Shown here: positions 7,110 through 14,917 of the stretch, in pieces
Position numbering within the stretch: position 1 is the stretch's first letter
Layout: each line of letters starts with the position of its first letter
From: DATLZB01 sp035574175
GTDB taxonomy: Bacteria > Pseudomonadota > Alphaproteobacteria > Rhizobiales > Hyphomicrobiaceae
Assembly: GCA_035574175.1 (NCBI GenBank)
Contig: DATLZB010000011.1
Coordinates: 1 to 24,859 of the forward strand
DNA: 24,859 nt
Direction: 5' to 3'
Translations under genes and position numbers: made by a program
The notes under the pieces: model-generated
What the model was told of the DNA's origin: nothing
Seen by the model: only the letters and a program-made list of their open reading frames with translations
Databases searched by the model: none

Positions 7110-8642
7110 CTAGGACTCATGGCCTGCGGCCGCGGTCTGCGCCAGTACCCCCTCCTTGCGGCGGCTGCGCAACCAGGGCAGCAGCAGCGCCAGCCCCGCC
7201 ATCACCCAGATGACATTGCCGAGGTTGGAGGAAAACAGGATGGTGAAATCGCCTTGGCCGACGCGCATGGAGCGCAGGAAATACTGCTCGAACAGCGGAC
7301 CCATGACCACGCCGATCAGCATGGCGGCTACCTCGTAGCGGGTGCGGCGGGCGATGTAACCGATCACGCCGAAGAATAGGGCGAGGCCCATGTCGAAGAG
7401 ATACTCCCGCTCGGAGAAGGCGGCGACGGTGATCAGCGAGAGAATGAGCGGCACCAGGTAGCGAGTCGGGATCCACACCACGCGGCTCATGTAGCGGGCG
7501 AGCGGCAGGATCATGATGGTCATCAGCAGGTAAGAGACGGTCATCTGCATGAACACGCCATAGGCGAGGTCGGGACGCTCGGTAAAGAGCCGCGGGCCGA
7601 GCAGTATGCCGTGGTAGGAAAGCACGATCATCATGATGGCGCCGGTGGTGCCGCCGGGAATGCCAAGCGCCAGCACCGGCACCAAGGTGCCCGAGGTTAC
7701 GCCGTTGTTGGCAGACTCGGGCGCGATCACGCCCGGCGGATGGCCGGTGCCGTAGAGTTCGGGCGTCTTGGAGAACAGCTTGGAGTAGTGGTAGGCGAGG
7801 AAGGCAGCCACCGTAGCGCCAGCGCCGGGCAGGATGCCAATGATGAGCCCGATCATCGAGGTCCAAATCGTCTGCCACCAATAGCGCGCGTTGATGACCA
7901 GGCCTTCGAGGGTGTCCCTCCAGCGCGCCTCTTTGGCCCGCTCCAGATCCTCGGTGCGTACCACGGTCTCGGTCTCTATCATCACGAAGGCTTCGGAGAT
8001 GGCGAAGAGACCGATCAGCGCCGGGATGAGCGGCACGCCGTCGTAAAGCTCGATGAAGCCGAAAGTGGCGCGATCGGTGCCGAATACGGGGTCGGCACCG
8101 ATGGCCCCGATCATCAGCCCGGTAAACCCGGCAATCAAGCCCTTGAGCAGGTCGTGGGCGGCGATGGCGGCGATCAGGGTCAGGCCGAACACCATCACGG
8201 CCACCATCTCGACGCTGCGGAAATAGAGGCCGAGCTGGCCGAGCAGCGGCAGCATGGCAATGGTGGCGAGCGTAGTGATCAGACCGCCGAAAGCGGAAGC
8301 GGCAAAGCACAGCACGAGGGCCTGTTGCGCCTGCCCCTTCTTGGTCATGGGGTAGCCGTCGAGCGTGGTCGCGACCGCACCACCCTCGCCCGGCATGTTG
8401 AACAGAATGGCCGGAATGCCGCCGCCGAGTTGCGTCGTGCAGTAAAGCGCGATCATGAACGCCATGCCGGCCTCTATCCCCATGTGCAGCGTCAGCGGCA
8501 ACAGGATGATTAGGGTGTTCTGGGCGCTGAAACCGGGGAGGATGCCGACCACCAGGCCAATGAACATGCCGGGCAGAATGACCCACCACAGCGACAGCGA
8601 CTTCAGGAACAGATCCAAGAGGGCCGGATCGGGTGTCTGCAT
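7110..8642 (-). CDS. tctA: Tripartite tricarboxylate transporter, large permease subunit
   Basis: TctA is the roughly 12-helix permease of tripartite tricarboxylate transporters, secondary inner-membrane importers fed by a periplasmic TctC protein. The 510-residue product has the normal length. It shows the N-terminal glycine-rich signature GLVVGILPGFSAQNTL, then LGGGIPAILFNMPG followed by ATTLDGYPMTKKG, and the second-half repeat IGILPGAGATVAAFLAYHYSK and LALGIPGGTTGAIMM. The ATG at 8642 has GGAGG 6 bases upstream; a GTG at 8648 would place the ribosome site against the codon. It starts 2 bases after the tctB stop. Confidence 0.92.
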   Translation of the reverse strand: MQTPDPALLDLFLKSLSLWWVILPGMFIGLVVGILPGFSAQNTLIILLPLTLHMGIEAGMAFMIALYCTTQLGGGIPAILFNMPGEGGAVATTLDGYPMTKKGQAQQALVLCFAASAFGGLITTLATIAMLPLLGQLGLYFRSVEMVAVMVFGLTLIAAIAAHDLLKGLIAGFTGLMIGAIGADPVFGTDRATFGFIELYDGVPLIPALIGLFAISEAFVMIETETVVRTEDLERAKEARWRDTLEGLVINARYWWQTIWTSMIGLIIGILPGAGATVAAFLAYHYSKLFSKTPELYGTGHPPGVIAPESANNGVTSGTLVPVLALGIPGGTTGAIMMIVLSYHGILLGPRLFTERPDLAYGVFMQMTVSYLLMTIMILPLARYMSRVVWIPTRYLVPLILSLITVAAFSEREYLFDMGLALFFGVIGYIARRTRYEVAAMLIGVVMGPLFEQYFLRSMRVGQGDFTILFSSNLGNVIWVMAGLALLLPWLRSRRKEGVLAQTAAAGHES

Positions 8643-8644
8643 GC

Positions 8645-9172
8645 TCACCCTCCAAGACCCAGTACGTGGGCGATGAGCGCCTCAACGGGTCCCTTGGGCA
8701 GGCGACTCTCGAGAAGATAGATCAGTAGCACATAGACGGCGGCCGCTGTGGTAACGGATATCGCCAGCAAGGTGGTTATCCTGCGGACTCCGAGAATCAG
8801 CATGCACCCTATCAATAGGAGAACGAGGCCGAGCGTGGTGCCGACCCATTCGATGGTGCCAATGAACAGGGCGACAAGGGAAACGAGGCCGAGGCGCTGG
8901 CGGTTATGGAGGGTGTTGGCGACCAGTTCGCCGAGTGAAGGGTTGGCGCGGCCGGAAACGAGCCGCGCAAACAGCCGTGTGAACTGAATGGCCGAAAGCG
9001 AGAATAGAATGACCCCGATGAAGGTGGCGGTGACGCGGGCCTCCCAGACCAGTTCGCGCGTGGTGATGAGGTAGTACGCGGTCAAAGCGCAGGCCAGTAC
9101 GGGAAGGATGAAATCCGCGCCGACCGGCTCGGGCCGCTCCTCCAGCCCGCTGTCGCGGCGTTTGCCCTCCAC
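8645..9172 (-). CDS. tctB: Tripartite tricarboxylate transporter, small permease subunit
   Basis: The 175-residue protein has a polar N-terminus and four hydrophobic segments (about residues 22-37, 48-65, 95-127 and 130-155), which is the TctB architecture. TctB subunits are poorly conserved, so the call rests on size, topology and position between tctC and tctA. The start is a GTG at 9172 with AGGGAGGG upstream. The stop is immediately followed by the tctA ATG, indicating coupled translation. Confidence 0.85.
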   Translation of the reverse strand: MEGKRRDSGLEERPEPVGADFILPVLACALTAYYLITTRELVWEARVTATFIGVILFSLSAIQFTRLFARLVSGRANPSLGELVANTLHNRQRLGLVSLVALFIGTIEWVGTTLGLVLLLIGCMLILGVRRITTLLAISVTTAAAVYVLLIYLLESRLPKGPVEALIAHVLGLGG

Positions 9173-9196
9173 CTTGCCCTCCCTACCAGCACTCCC

Positions 9197-9230
9197 GCCT
9201 GCGGCCCGCTTCGGACGGGAAACCGCAGGC
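9197..9230 (-). other. Strong stem-loop upstream of tctB
   Basis: An 8-bp outer stem (9197-9204 with 9223-9230) continues as a 4-bp inner stem (9205-9208 with 9216-9219), with a 7-base loop and a 3-base bulge. It ends 24 bases before the tctB GTG. Together with the hairpin at 9326-9351 it fills much of the 193-base tctC-tctB gap. Confidence 0.5.
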
Positions 9231-9325
9231 CAACGTCTCTCAGGTCGCCTGGGCCGCGCCTCTTCACCATGGGAGAGGTCGCAGCCCGAGCGGCGGGTTC
9301 AAGCGCAGTTTGTCGTGCCGAGAGA

Positions 9326-9351
9326 CGATGGCAGGCGCGCACCCGCCATCG
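9326..9351 (-). other. 10-bp stem-loop downstream of tctC
   Basis: The arms 9326-9335 and 9342-9351 pair over 10 positions around a 6-base loop. The single non-Watson-Crick position is a G-U wobble in RNA copied in the tctC direction and an A-C mismatch on the opposite strand, so the fold favours the real transcript. It begins 14 bases past the tctC stop. No U-tract follows, so a stabilising or attenuating role is more likely than complete termination. Confidence 0.5.
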
Positions 9352-9365
9352 CGCCAACTCCGGCT

Positions 9366-10403
9366 CTAGCCCTTCTTAGTCTCCTTGGCGGAGAGAATGG
9401 ACTTGTAGCGGTTGGCAAGTTCCACCATGGCCAGCGCATACTGCGTGCAGACCTTGCGGTCGCCATAGGCCAAGGCGGCCTGCGGTACTCCGGCCTTTTC
9501 CGCCGCGCTCTTGAACTCGGGGTCGTCGAACACCTTCTTGGAAGTGTCCACGAGCAGCTTGAATTCGGCCGGGTTTTTGTCAGCCCACTCGGTGTGGATG
9601 GCCCATGACCGCGACGAGGAAAGGTCTGGGATCTTGGTGCCAAACACGTTGTTGATGAGCGGCGCGTTGTTGGTCTCCTTCGGCAGCATGTTCGTGTCGT
9701 TGAAGAGGCCCAGGATGCGCATCTTGTCGCCGAGCCGGATGATGCCGACGATGGGCAGCACGCCGATGTCGACCTCGCCGTTCATCACCGCCACCTGGGT
9801 CGGATTGCCGCCGCCGTAGGGGATCAGGTTGAACTTCGACTTGGTGGCATCACCGAGCGCCAGGATGCCGATCGAGGCCGGATGGGGTATGCGGCTGGTC
9901 GCCACATTGAGCGGCCGCTTCTTGGCCTCGGCGACGACGTCCTCGATCTTCTTGAACGGGCTGTCGGCGCGCACGAAGACGCAGGAGTCGTCGATGTCGG
10001 TCCGGCAGAAGTAGATGTAATCCTGCGGGAACTTGTAGTCGGGGTTCTGCAGGGCATACATGATCATCTCAGGACCCATGTTGCCGAACAGCAGGTTGTG
10101 GCCGTCGCGCGGACGCTTCTGCACGTATAGCGTATAGCCAACCTGCCCCGCCGCGCCGGGGTGGAACTCGTACTCGAACGGCTGTCCCAGAAGCTTCGAC
10201 CAGGCGACGTCGAAGGCGCGCACGAGACGCTCAGCCCCGCCGCCCTGGCCGGTCGGGATCACGACACTGAATTTGCGGGAGGGATACTTCTGCTGGGCGA
10301 GCGCACCGAACGGTGCCGCCGACCCCAGGAAGCCCGCCGCGCCCGCCGCCGCAGCGCCCTTGAGAGCGCCACGCCGGGTGATCGTGTGTCGAGATACTCT
10401 CAT
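9366..10403 (-). CDS. tctC: Tripartite tricarboxylate transporter, TctC-family binding protein
   Basis: The 345-residue periplasmic binding protein (Bug/TctC family) captures a carboxylate and delivers it to TctBA. The N-terminus is a Tat-type signal: TRRGALKG at residues 9-16, then an Ala/Gly-rich hydrophobic stretch ending ALA-Q near residue 36. The mature part shows the family pattern (KFSVVIPTGQGGGAERLVRAF, a LLFGNMGPEMI motif, and VAVMNGEVDIGVLPIVG). The ATG at 10403 has GGAGG 8 bases upstream; the frame stays open far upstream but that part is not protein-like. Tat export, rather than Sec, is unusual but not rare for solute-binding proteins. Confidence 0.88.
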   Translation of the reverse strand: MRVSRHTITRRGALKGAAAAGAAGFLGSAAPFGALAQQKYPSRKFSVVIPTGQGGGAERLVRAFDVAWSKLLGQPFEYEFHPGAAGQVGYTLYVQKRPRDGHNLLFGNMGPEMIMYALQNPDYKFPQDYIYFCRTDIDDSCVFVRADSPFKKIEDVVAEAKKRPLNVATSRIPHPASIGILALGDATKSKFNLIPYGGGNPTQVAVMNGEVDIGVLPIVGIIRLGDKMRILGLFNDTNMLPKETNNAPLINNVFGTKIPDLSSSRSWAIHTEWADKNPAEFKLLVDTSKKVFDDPEFKSAAEKAGVPQAALAYGDRKVCTQYALAMVELANRYKSILSAKETKKG

Positions 10404-10468
10404 CGTGCTCACCTCCACCGAGCTAGCTGCTTCACTGACAAGAGCCGGCGATCCGAGGGGCTCGGCGT

Positions 10469-11173
10469 TCAGACCACCTTCACCCGCAGATCGCCTACCC
10501 CATCGACGTGACCCTCCATCACATCGCCCCGTACCACCGCTCCCACGCCGGCCGGCGTGCCCGACATGATGAGGTCGCCCGTGGCGAGCTGGAAGTAGTC
10601 CGAAAGATACGAGATCATTTCCGGAATCTTCCAGATCATCTGGTTCAGGTCTCCCTGCTGACGCAGCTTGCCGTTCACTTTCAGCCAAATTGCGCCTTTT
10701 GTCAGGTGACCGGTCTCCCTCGCGGGAACGATGGCGCTGCACGGCGCCGAATACTCCACCGCCTTGCCGATCTCCCAGGGGCGCGCCAGCTTCTTGGCCT
10801 CGCCCTGCAGGTCGCGTCGCGTCATGTCGAGGCCGACAGCATAGCCGTAGACGTGATCGAGCGCGCGCTCAACCGGAATCGACGTGCCGCCGCTCTTCAA
10901 CGCGATGACCAGTTCGATCTCGTGGTGCACATCCTTGGTCTTGGTCGGATAAGGAAAGTCCCGTCCCTCGGGAATCACGTTGTCAGGGTTCTTCTGGAAG
11001 AAGAACGGCGGCTCGCGAGTCGGGTCGTGACCCATCTCGATGGCATGCTCGGCATAGTTGCGGCCGATGCAGTAGACGCGTCGAATCGGGAACAGCTTGC
11101 TGGTGCCGCGCACCGGCAAGGTCGGCACCACGGGCGGCGGTATGACGTAGGATGCTTCGGTTTTCTGCTGCAC
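10469..11173 (-). CDS. Fumarylacetoacetate-hydrolase-family enzyme (fumarylpyruvate-hydrolase-like)
   Basis: The 234-residue cytosolic enzyme belongs to the FAH superfamily of Mg2+-dependent C-C hydrolases and decarboxylases, which cleave beta-diketo acids from aromatic ring fission. Visible features are FPIRRVYCIGRNYAEHA, the HHEIELVIAL acidic metal-ligand segment, YGYAVGLDMTRRDLQ, KAVEYSAPCSAI and LIMSGTPAGVG. The form most resembles fumarylpyruvate hydrolases of gentisate-type pathways, but substrate specificity is not readable. The start is a GTG at 11173 with GGAG 8 bases upstream, 23 bases after the preceding permease. It is the only obvious catabolic enzyme in the nine-gene run. Confidence 0.87.
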   Translation of the reverse strand: MQQKTEASYVIPPPVVPTLPVRGTSKLFPIRRVYCIGRNYAEHAIEMGHDPTREPPFFFQKNPDNVIPEGRDFPYPTKTKDVHHEIELVIALKSGGTSIPVERALDHVYGYAVGLDMTRRDLQGEAKKLARPWEIGKAVEYSAPCSAIVPARETGHLTKGAIWLKVNGKLRQQGDLNQMIWKIPEMISYLSDYFQLATGDLIMSGTPAGVGAVVRGDVMEGHVDGVGDLRVKVV

Positions 11174-11196
11174 GCTCTCTTCTCCAGTCAGGCTCT

Positions 11197-11952
11197 TCAA
11201 TTGCGGGAGGCCGCAAAGTATTCGGCCCTCCGTTCCAAATAGCTCATTGCTTCGTCGATCACGAAGGCCAGCGCAAACAGCACGAGAAGCAGCGCCCACA
11301 TGTGCTCCATCAGGAAGTTCGAGGAGTAGACCTCGAACAGCTCGCCGAAGCCGACCACCGACACCAGCAGCTGGCCGATGATAACGCCCTTCACGGCCCG
11401 AATGAGGCCAAGCCGGATGCCGGTCAGGATCTCGGGCAGGGCAGCCCAGAGATAGATCTTGGTGAAGGACTGCCAACGCGTGGCGCCGAAAGCGGCTGCC
11501 ATCTCGACGAGTGACGTCGACACCGACCTCGCACCGGCGCGCGCATCGAGGATGATGATCCAGATGGCGAACAAAACCACGGTCAGCACGATGGTCGTTT
11601 CGCCGAAGCCGAAGAGTGCCATGATCACCGGCACGATGGCGGTAAGTGGGGCGCTGGTGAAGGTGTTGACCCAGGGCAGCAACAGGCGGTCGAAAATCTG
11701 CGAACGGCCCATGACGACGCCGATCGGCACGCCGGCACAGATGGCGATGGCGGTGCCGGTCAGATAACTGCGTGCGGTAAGCGAAAGAGCATTCCAGAAC
11801 GACTCGGTGGCAAACAGCTCGCCAAGCCGCCCCACGATGGTGGTGAGCGGCGGAAACAGGATGGACACCTCCATCCGCCCGACGAGCTCCCACAGCGCCG
11901 CCCAGATCAGGAGCGAGGCCATGGCCGGAACGCGTGTACCGAATATCTGCAT
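11197..11952 (-). CDS. ABC transporter permease (TauC/SsuC type), second permease
   Basis: The 251-residue inner-membrane protein has about six hydrophobic segments and the BPD_transp_1 cytoplasmic loop (EMAAAFGATRWQSFTKIYLW followed by ALPEILTGIRLG), which couples to the ATPase. It belongs to the nitrate/taurine/sulfonate-type (NitT/TauT) family. The ATG lies 10 bases after the ATPase stop, with GAGG in between. It is clearly different in sequence from the other permease at 12763-13593, so the transporter probably uses a permease heterodimer. Confidence 0.88.
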   Translation of the reverse strand: MQIFGTRVPAMASLLIWAALWELVGRMEVSILFPPLTTIVGRLGELFATESFWNALSLTARSYLTGTAIAICAGVPIGVVMGRSQIFDRLLLPWVNTFTSAPLTAIVPVIMALFGFGETTIVLTVVLFAIWIIILDARAGARSVSTSLVEMAAAFGATRWQSFTKIYLWAALPEILTGIRLGLIRAVKGVIIGQLLVSVVGFGELFEVYSSNFLMEHMWALLLVLFALAFVIDEAMSYLERRAEYFAASRN

Positions 11953-11962
11953 TGCGTCGGCC

Positions 11963-12763
11963 TCAATCGAGATACTGCTTCAAACCCGCCCAGATGCTTT
12001 CCACCGTGTCGAGATAGGCCGGGTGGCGGCGGATGGCGTCGGGGGTGGCGTTGCGCGGTACATCGACCTCGATGATCTGCGACACGCGGCTCGGTCGCTT
12101 GGAGAGCAATGCGATGCGGTTGGAGACGTAGACGGCCTCCTCGATCGAGTGGGTGACGAAGAGAAAGGTTTTGCGCTCGCGCGCGATCAGCTCGAGCAGG
12201 TCCTCCTGGAACTTGCGTCGCGTTTGCTCGTCAACGGCGGAAAACGGCTCGTCCATCAAAATGACCTCGGCCTTGACCGCGAGCGCTCGCGCCAGGCCCA
12301 CCCGCTGGCGCATGCCGCCCGACAGCTCGTGGGGAAACTTGTGCTCGAAGCCCTTAAGCCCCACCTGCGCGATGTAACTCTCGGCGATCGCTTCGCGCTC
12401 GGAGCGCGGCACACCGCGCAGTTCAAGGCCGAAGGCGGCATTGCGCAGCACGGTCGCCCACGGCATGAGCGCAAAGTCCTGGAACACGAAGGAGCGGTCG
12501 GGGCCCGGACCCGTCACCTTTCTTCCCTTGATACGCACTTCGCCGCTGGTGGCCGGGATGAGGCCAGCGATGATCTTGAGCAGCGTCGTCTTCCCGCAGC
12601 CGGAGGGGCCGAGCAGAGACGTGAGCTGCCCTTCGGGGAAATCGAGACTGATCCCGTTCAAGGCCTCGACGCCGCCGGGATAAACCTTGGAGACCGACCT
12701 CACCTCGACGATTGCACCGCTCGTCGATGGAGAAGACGCGGAAATGGGGGCGGGCGTCGCCAT
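11963..12763 (-). CDS. ABC transporter ATPase (NitT/TauT type)
   Basis: The 266-residue ATP-binding subunit drives import at the inner membrane. Walker A (GPSGCGKTT) is at residues 52-60, the Q-loop in FVFQDFALMPW, the signature LSGGMRQR, Walker B VILMDEPFSAVDEQ, and the H-loop in VTHSIEEA. The ATG at 12763 overlaps the TGA of the upstream permease by one base (TGATG), with GAGG 6 bases before it, so translation is coupled. A GTG one codon earlier is the alternative start. Confidence 0.92.
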   Translation of the reverse strand: MATPAPISASSPSTSGAIVEVRSVSKVYPGGVEALNGISLDFPEGQLTSLLGPSGCGKTTLLKIIAGLIPATSGEVRIKGRKVTGPGPDRSFVFQDFALMPWATVLRNAAFGLELRGVPRSEREAIAESYIAQVGLKGFEHKFPHELSGGMRQRVGLARALAVKAEVILMDEPFSAVDEQTRRKFQEDLLELIARERKTFLFVTHSIEEAVYVSNRIALLSKRPSRVSQIIEVDVPRNATPDAIRRHPAYLDTVESIWAGLKQYLD

Positions 12764-13593
12764 CACTGACCTCTCTTCTCAGGGCGGAAATAGCGCAGCT
12801 CGATGCGTTCGAGCGCCTCAATGAAAACGACCGAGACGGCGATGACCACGGCGATAGCGCCGTACATCTTCGGATACTCGGCGATCGACTGATTGTAGGT
12901 GATGATGTCGCCGACGCCGGTCGGCGTCACCAGCAGCTCGGCCAACACGGCGCCGACGAACCCGGAGGCCAGTCCCAGTCGCAGACCGGCGAAGATGACA
13001 GGCGCCGCCGCCGGCAGGATGACCTGAAAGATGAGCTGGCGTCGGTTGCCGAGAAACGCCCGCCCCATCTCGATCAGAGAGAGCGGGGCATTGCGCACCG
13101 CCTTGAACGAGTTCAAGACGATCACGGGCATGGCCATCACGCACACGATCAACACCTTGGTGGTAAGGCCGATGCCGTAGGCCATGATGATGAGCGGCAC
13201 GAGGGCCGCAAGCGGAGCGGCCTGCAGCACGATGAAAAGCGGCACGCCGAGCCACTCGATCCGTGGTGCCAGGCCCATGGCGACCCCAATCGCCACCCCG
13301 AGCAGGGCGCAGATGAGAAAGCCGATCAGCAGCGGAACGAGGGTGATGGCAAGCCCGGTCGGCAGGCTGCCGTCGAGCACCATGCCGAAGGTGGCCGCCG
13401 CGGTATTGAGGAACGTCGGAAAGGACGGGCTGACCGGAATTCGGCCGGCGACCTCCCAGCCGGCCAGCACGGCTAAGATCGACACGAAACGAAGCGTATA
13501 GGGGTGAGAGGCCCAAAGCTTTAGGCGACTGAGGAGACCCGCCGGCTCCGCGCCAGCCATCGATGTCGCGATCCGATCCGCCCTCAGCGCCAT
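12763..13593 (-). CDS. ABC transporter permease (TauC/SsuC type), first permease
   Basis: The 276-residue inner-membrane subunit has about six hydrophobic segments and the ATPase-coupling loop (EMGRAFLGNRRQLIFQVILP followed by AAAPVIFAGLRLG). I chose the ATG at 13593, which has GAGGA about 10 bases upstream. A GTG at 13653 would extend the protein by 20 polar residues, but it lacks a ribosome site and lies inside the arm of a strong hairpin. It is the first of the two membrane subunits encoded in the run, directly after the binding protein. Confidence 0.88.
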   Translation of the reverse strand: MALRADRIATSMAGAEPAGLLSRLKLWASHPYTLRFVSILAVLAGWEVAGRIPVSPSFPTFLNTAAATFGMVLDGSLPTGLAITLVPLLIGFLICALLGVAIGVAMGLAPRIEWLGVPLFIVLQAAPLAALVPLIIMAYGIGLTTKVLIVCVMAMPVIVLNSFKAVRNAPLSLIEMGRAFLGNRRQLIFQVILPAAAPVIFAGLRLGLASGFVGAVLAELLVTPTGVGDIITYNQSIAEYPKMYGAIAVVIAVSVVFIEALERIELRYFRPEKRGQ

Positions 13594-13625
13594 CGCCGTT
13601 AATTCCTCGCCCTCACTTAAAGCGC

Positions 13626-13657
13626 CGGCGTGACGGTCGTCGTTTACCGTCACGCCG
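13626..13657 (-). other. 12-bp perfect stem-loop between binding-protein and permease genes
   Basis: CGGCGTGACGGT at 13626-13637 and its exact reverse complement at 13646-13657 flank an 8-base loop. It lies 20 bases past the binding-protein stop. In the direction of transcription the stem is followed closely by CTTTAA but no long U-run. Such structures between a binding-protein gene and its permease gene can partly terminate transcription or protect the upstream mRNA; that role is inferred. Confidence 0.6.
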
Positions 13658-13677
13658 TGCCAGGATTTCGGCGCGCT

Positions 13678-14661
13678 TCAGCCGCCGAGCTTCTTCTGTG
13701 CCCGCTCCCAAGGCCCCAGGTCCCAGAAGTCCTCAACCTTGAGGTCGCTGGCTTTGCCCTGGAGCTGGCCGGCTTCGGTGTAGAACTCGAAGTCCGACTT
13801 GACGGCCGCGGGTCCACCGCCCTTGGGATCAAAGATGCCGTTCTTCACCGCGTCCGTGTAAAAGGCGGTGACCTTGGCGAGAACCTCCTTCGGCAGGTCC
13901 TTCAGGATGCCACGCTTGGCCCGCTCCTTCTCGATGATCGAGGGGTCGTTGGCCATCTCGCGCCACAGCCGGGCGAACTCCTCGACGATAATGTCCACGG
14001 TCTTGGTGTTCTTTTTGATGAACTCGACATTGCCGAACAAGATCTCGTCGCTCGCCGGCGTCTCCACGCTGGGAAGCACATGGAACTTGTCGCCGCCCTT
14101 CTCCATCAGCACCTTCATGTTGGCGAGATCGAGAATAGTGGCCTTGATCTGCCCGTTGAGCATGGCAACGACGCGGTTGTCGGAACCCGGAACGTAGCTC
14201 CTCTGCCCGAACTCGATACCCTGCCGTTTGGCGATGATATTGCCGATCGCCTCGGTGCCGCTGCCGCGGGCATGGAACACGAACGGCTGCCCGTTCAAAT
14301 CCTTCCACGTCTTGTAGAGCGACTTGTCGGCGACGGGGAAGAAGACGAGCCGGCTGATCTGCATCAGACCGCGGATCGGCGCCTTGGACTTCTGGATCAC
14401 CGAGTAGGGTGTAGCGATGCCAAGATCGGCCTGGCCGCTGACCACAGCCTGAATGGAGAGGTCCTCCTTGGAAAAGTTGGTCGCTTCGTAGGCAACGCCC
14501 TTCTCCTTGGCACGCTCGAGCGCGATGTAGTAGGGGATCGCCTCAATCCCGGTCTCGCCCAGCGCGAAGCGCACCTTGGTCTGCGCGGCGGCAGAGGTGG
14601 CGGCGGCCAGCACCACTGCGGCGGTCAAACCGCCCAGGATCCGCCCGGCATTATGGATCAT
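13678..14661 (-). CDS. ABC transporter substrate-binding protein (NMT1/TauA-like)
   Basis: The 327-residue periplasmic protein has a Sec signal (MIHNAGRILGG then AAVVLAAATSAAA, cleavage after about residue 26). The mature two-lobed fold resembles NitT/TauT and NMT1-like binding proteins: KVRFALGETGIEAIPYYIALE at the start, ADLGIATPYSVI, and a VAMLNGQIKATILDL segment. The family carries sulfonates, nitrate, pyrimidine precursors, aromatic acids such as phthalates, and others, so the ligand is open. The ATG at 14661 has GGGAGG 7 bases upstream. First gene of the nine-gene run and divergent from the GntR regulator. Confidence 0.87.
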   Translation of the reverse strand: MIHNAGRILGGLTAAVVLAAATSAAAQTKVRFALGETGIEAIPYYIALERAKEKGVAYEATNFSKEDLSIQAVVSGQADLGIATPYSVIQKSKAPIRGLMQISRLVFFPVADKSLYKTWKDLNGQPFVFHARGSGTEAIGNIIAKRQGIEFGQRSYVPGSDNRVVAMLNGQIKATILDLANMKVLMEKGGDKFHVLPSVETPASDEILFGNVEFIKKNTKTVDIIVEEFARLWREMANDPSIIEKERAKRGILKDLPKEVLAKVTAFYTDAVKNGIFDPKGGGPAAVKSDFEFYTEAGQLQGKASDLKVEDFWDLGPWERAQKKLGG

Positions 14662-14824
14662 GTCATAGCCTCCCTTGAAATGGCCGCTGAAACGGCCATG
14701 CTTGCCTCGAGCTTGGGCCCGAGAACGACCATCGCACCCCCCGCGTGGCCGACACGGCCGCAAGGGTCCGCGAAAGGTAACGCGTTCCATTAGAGGCACC
14801 GTGGGCCTACCGGCGCCACTTTCA

Positions 14825-14865
14825 ACCAATACCAATATTGGTTATCAATGGTTGTCAAGACCAAT
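14825..14865. promoter_or_regulatory. Candidate operator cluster of ACCAAT/ATTGGT hexamers with overlapping promoter
   Basis: Four copies of the hexamer ACCAAT (either orientation) lie in 41 bases: 14825-14830, 14831-14836, 14837-14842 (inverted) and 14860-14865. The middle two make a perfect 12-bp palindrome ACCAATATTGGT. On the minus strand a perfect TTGACA -35 box (14858-14853) is followed after 18 bases by TGGTAT (14834-14829), so a bound regulator would cover the promoter of the transport operon. The AT-rich patch stands out in GC-rich DNA between divergent genes. The obvious candidate ligand is the adjacent GntR protein. Confidence 0.6.
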
Positions 14866-14917
14866 CACGCCGCCTGCCGCATGCGATGCGGCGCCGGCCC
14901 GCAGCAGCAGACAAATC

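Noticed and set aside
7611..8513. A 300-codon plus-strand open frame opposite tctA
   Set aside because: It is a shadow of the tctA codon pattern, rich in His/Gly/Arg, with no ribosome site or recognisable domain.
10453..10465. Small CCGAG/CTCGG hairpin between the hydrolase and tctC genes
   Set aside because: A 5-bp stem with a 3-base loop is common by chance in GC-rich DNA and has no T-run.
9366..10742. A longer TctC product starting at 10742
   Set aside because: The extra N-terminal part overlaps the hydrolase gene and would bury the Tat signal. The ATG at 10403 has GGAGG at ideal spacing.
10469..11893. Reading the hydrolase as a 474-residue fusion protein
   Set aside because: The upstream half overlaps the permease in another frame and is not protein-like. 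The GTG at 11173 has a good ribosome site and gives the normal family length.
13630..14793. A 387-codon plus-strand open frame opposite the ABC binding-protein gene
   Set aside because: It is antisense to a gene with a clear signal peptide and family fold, and its composition is that of a shadow frame.
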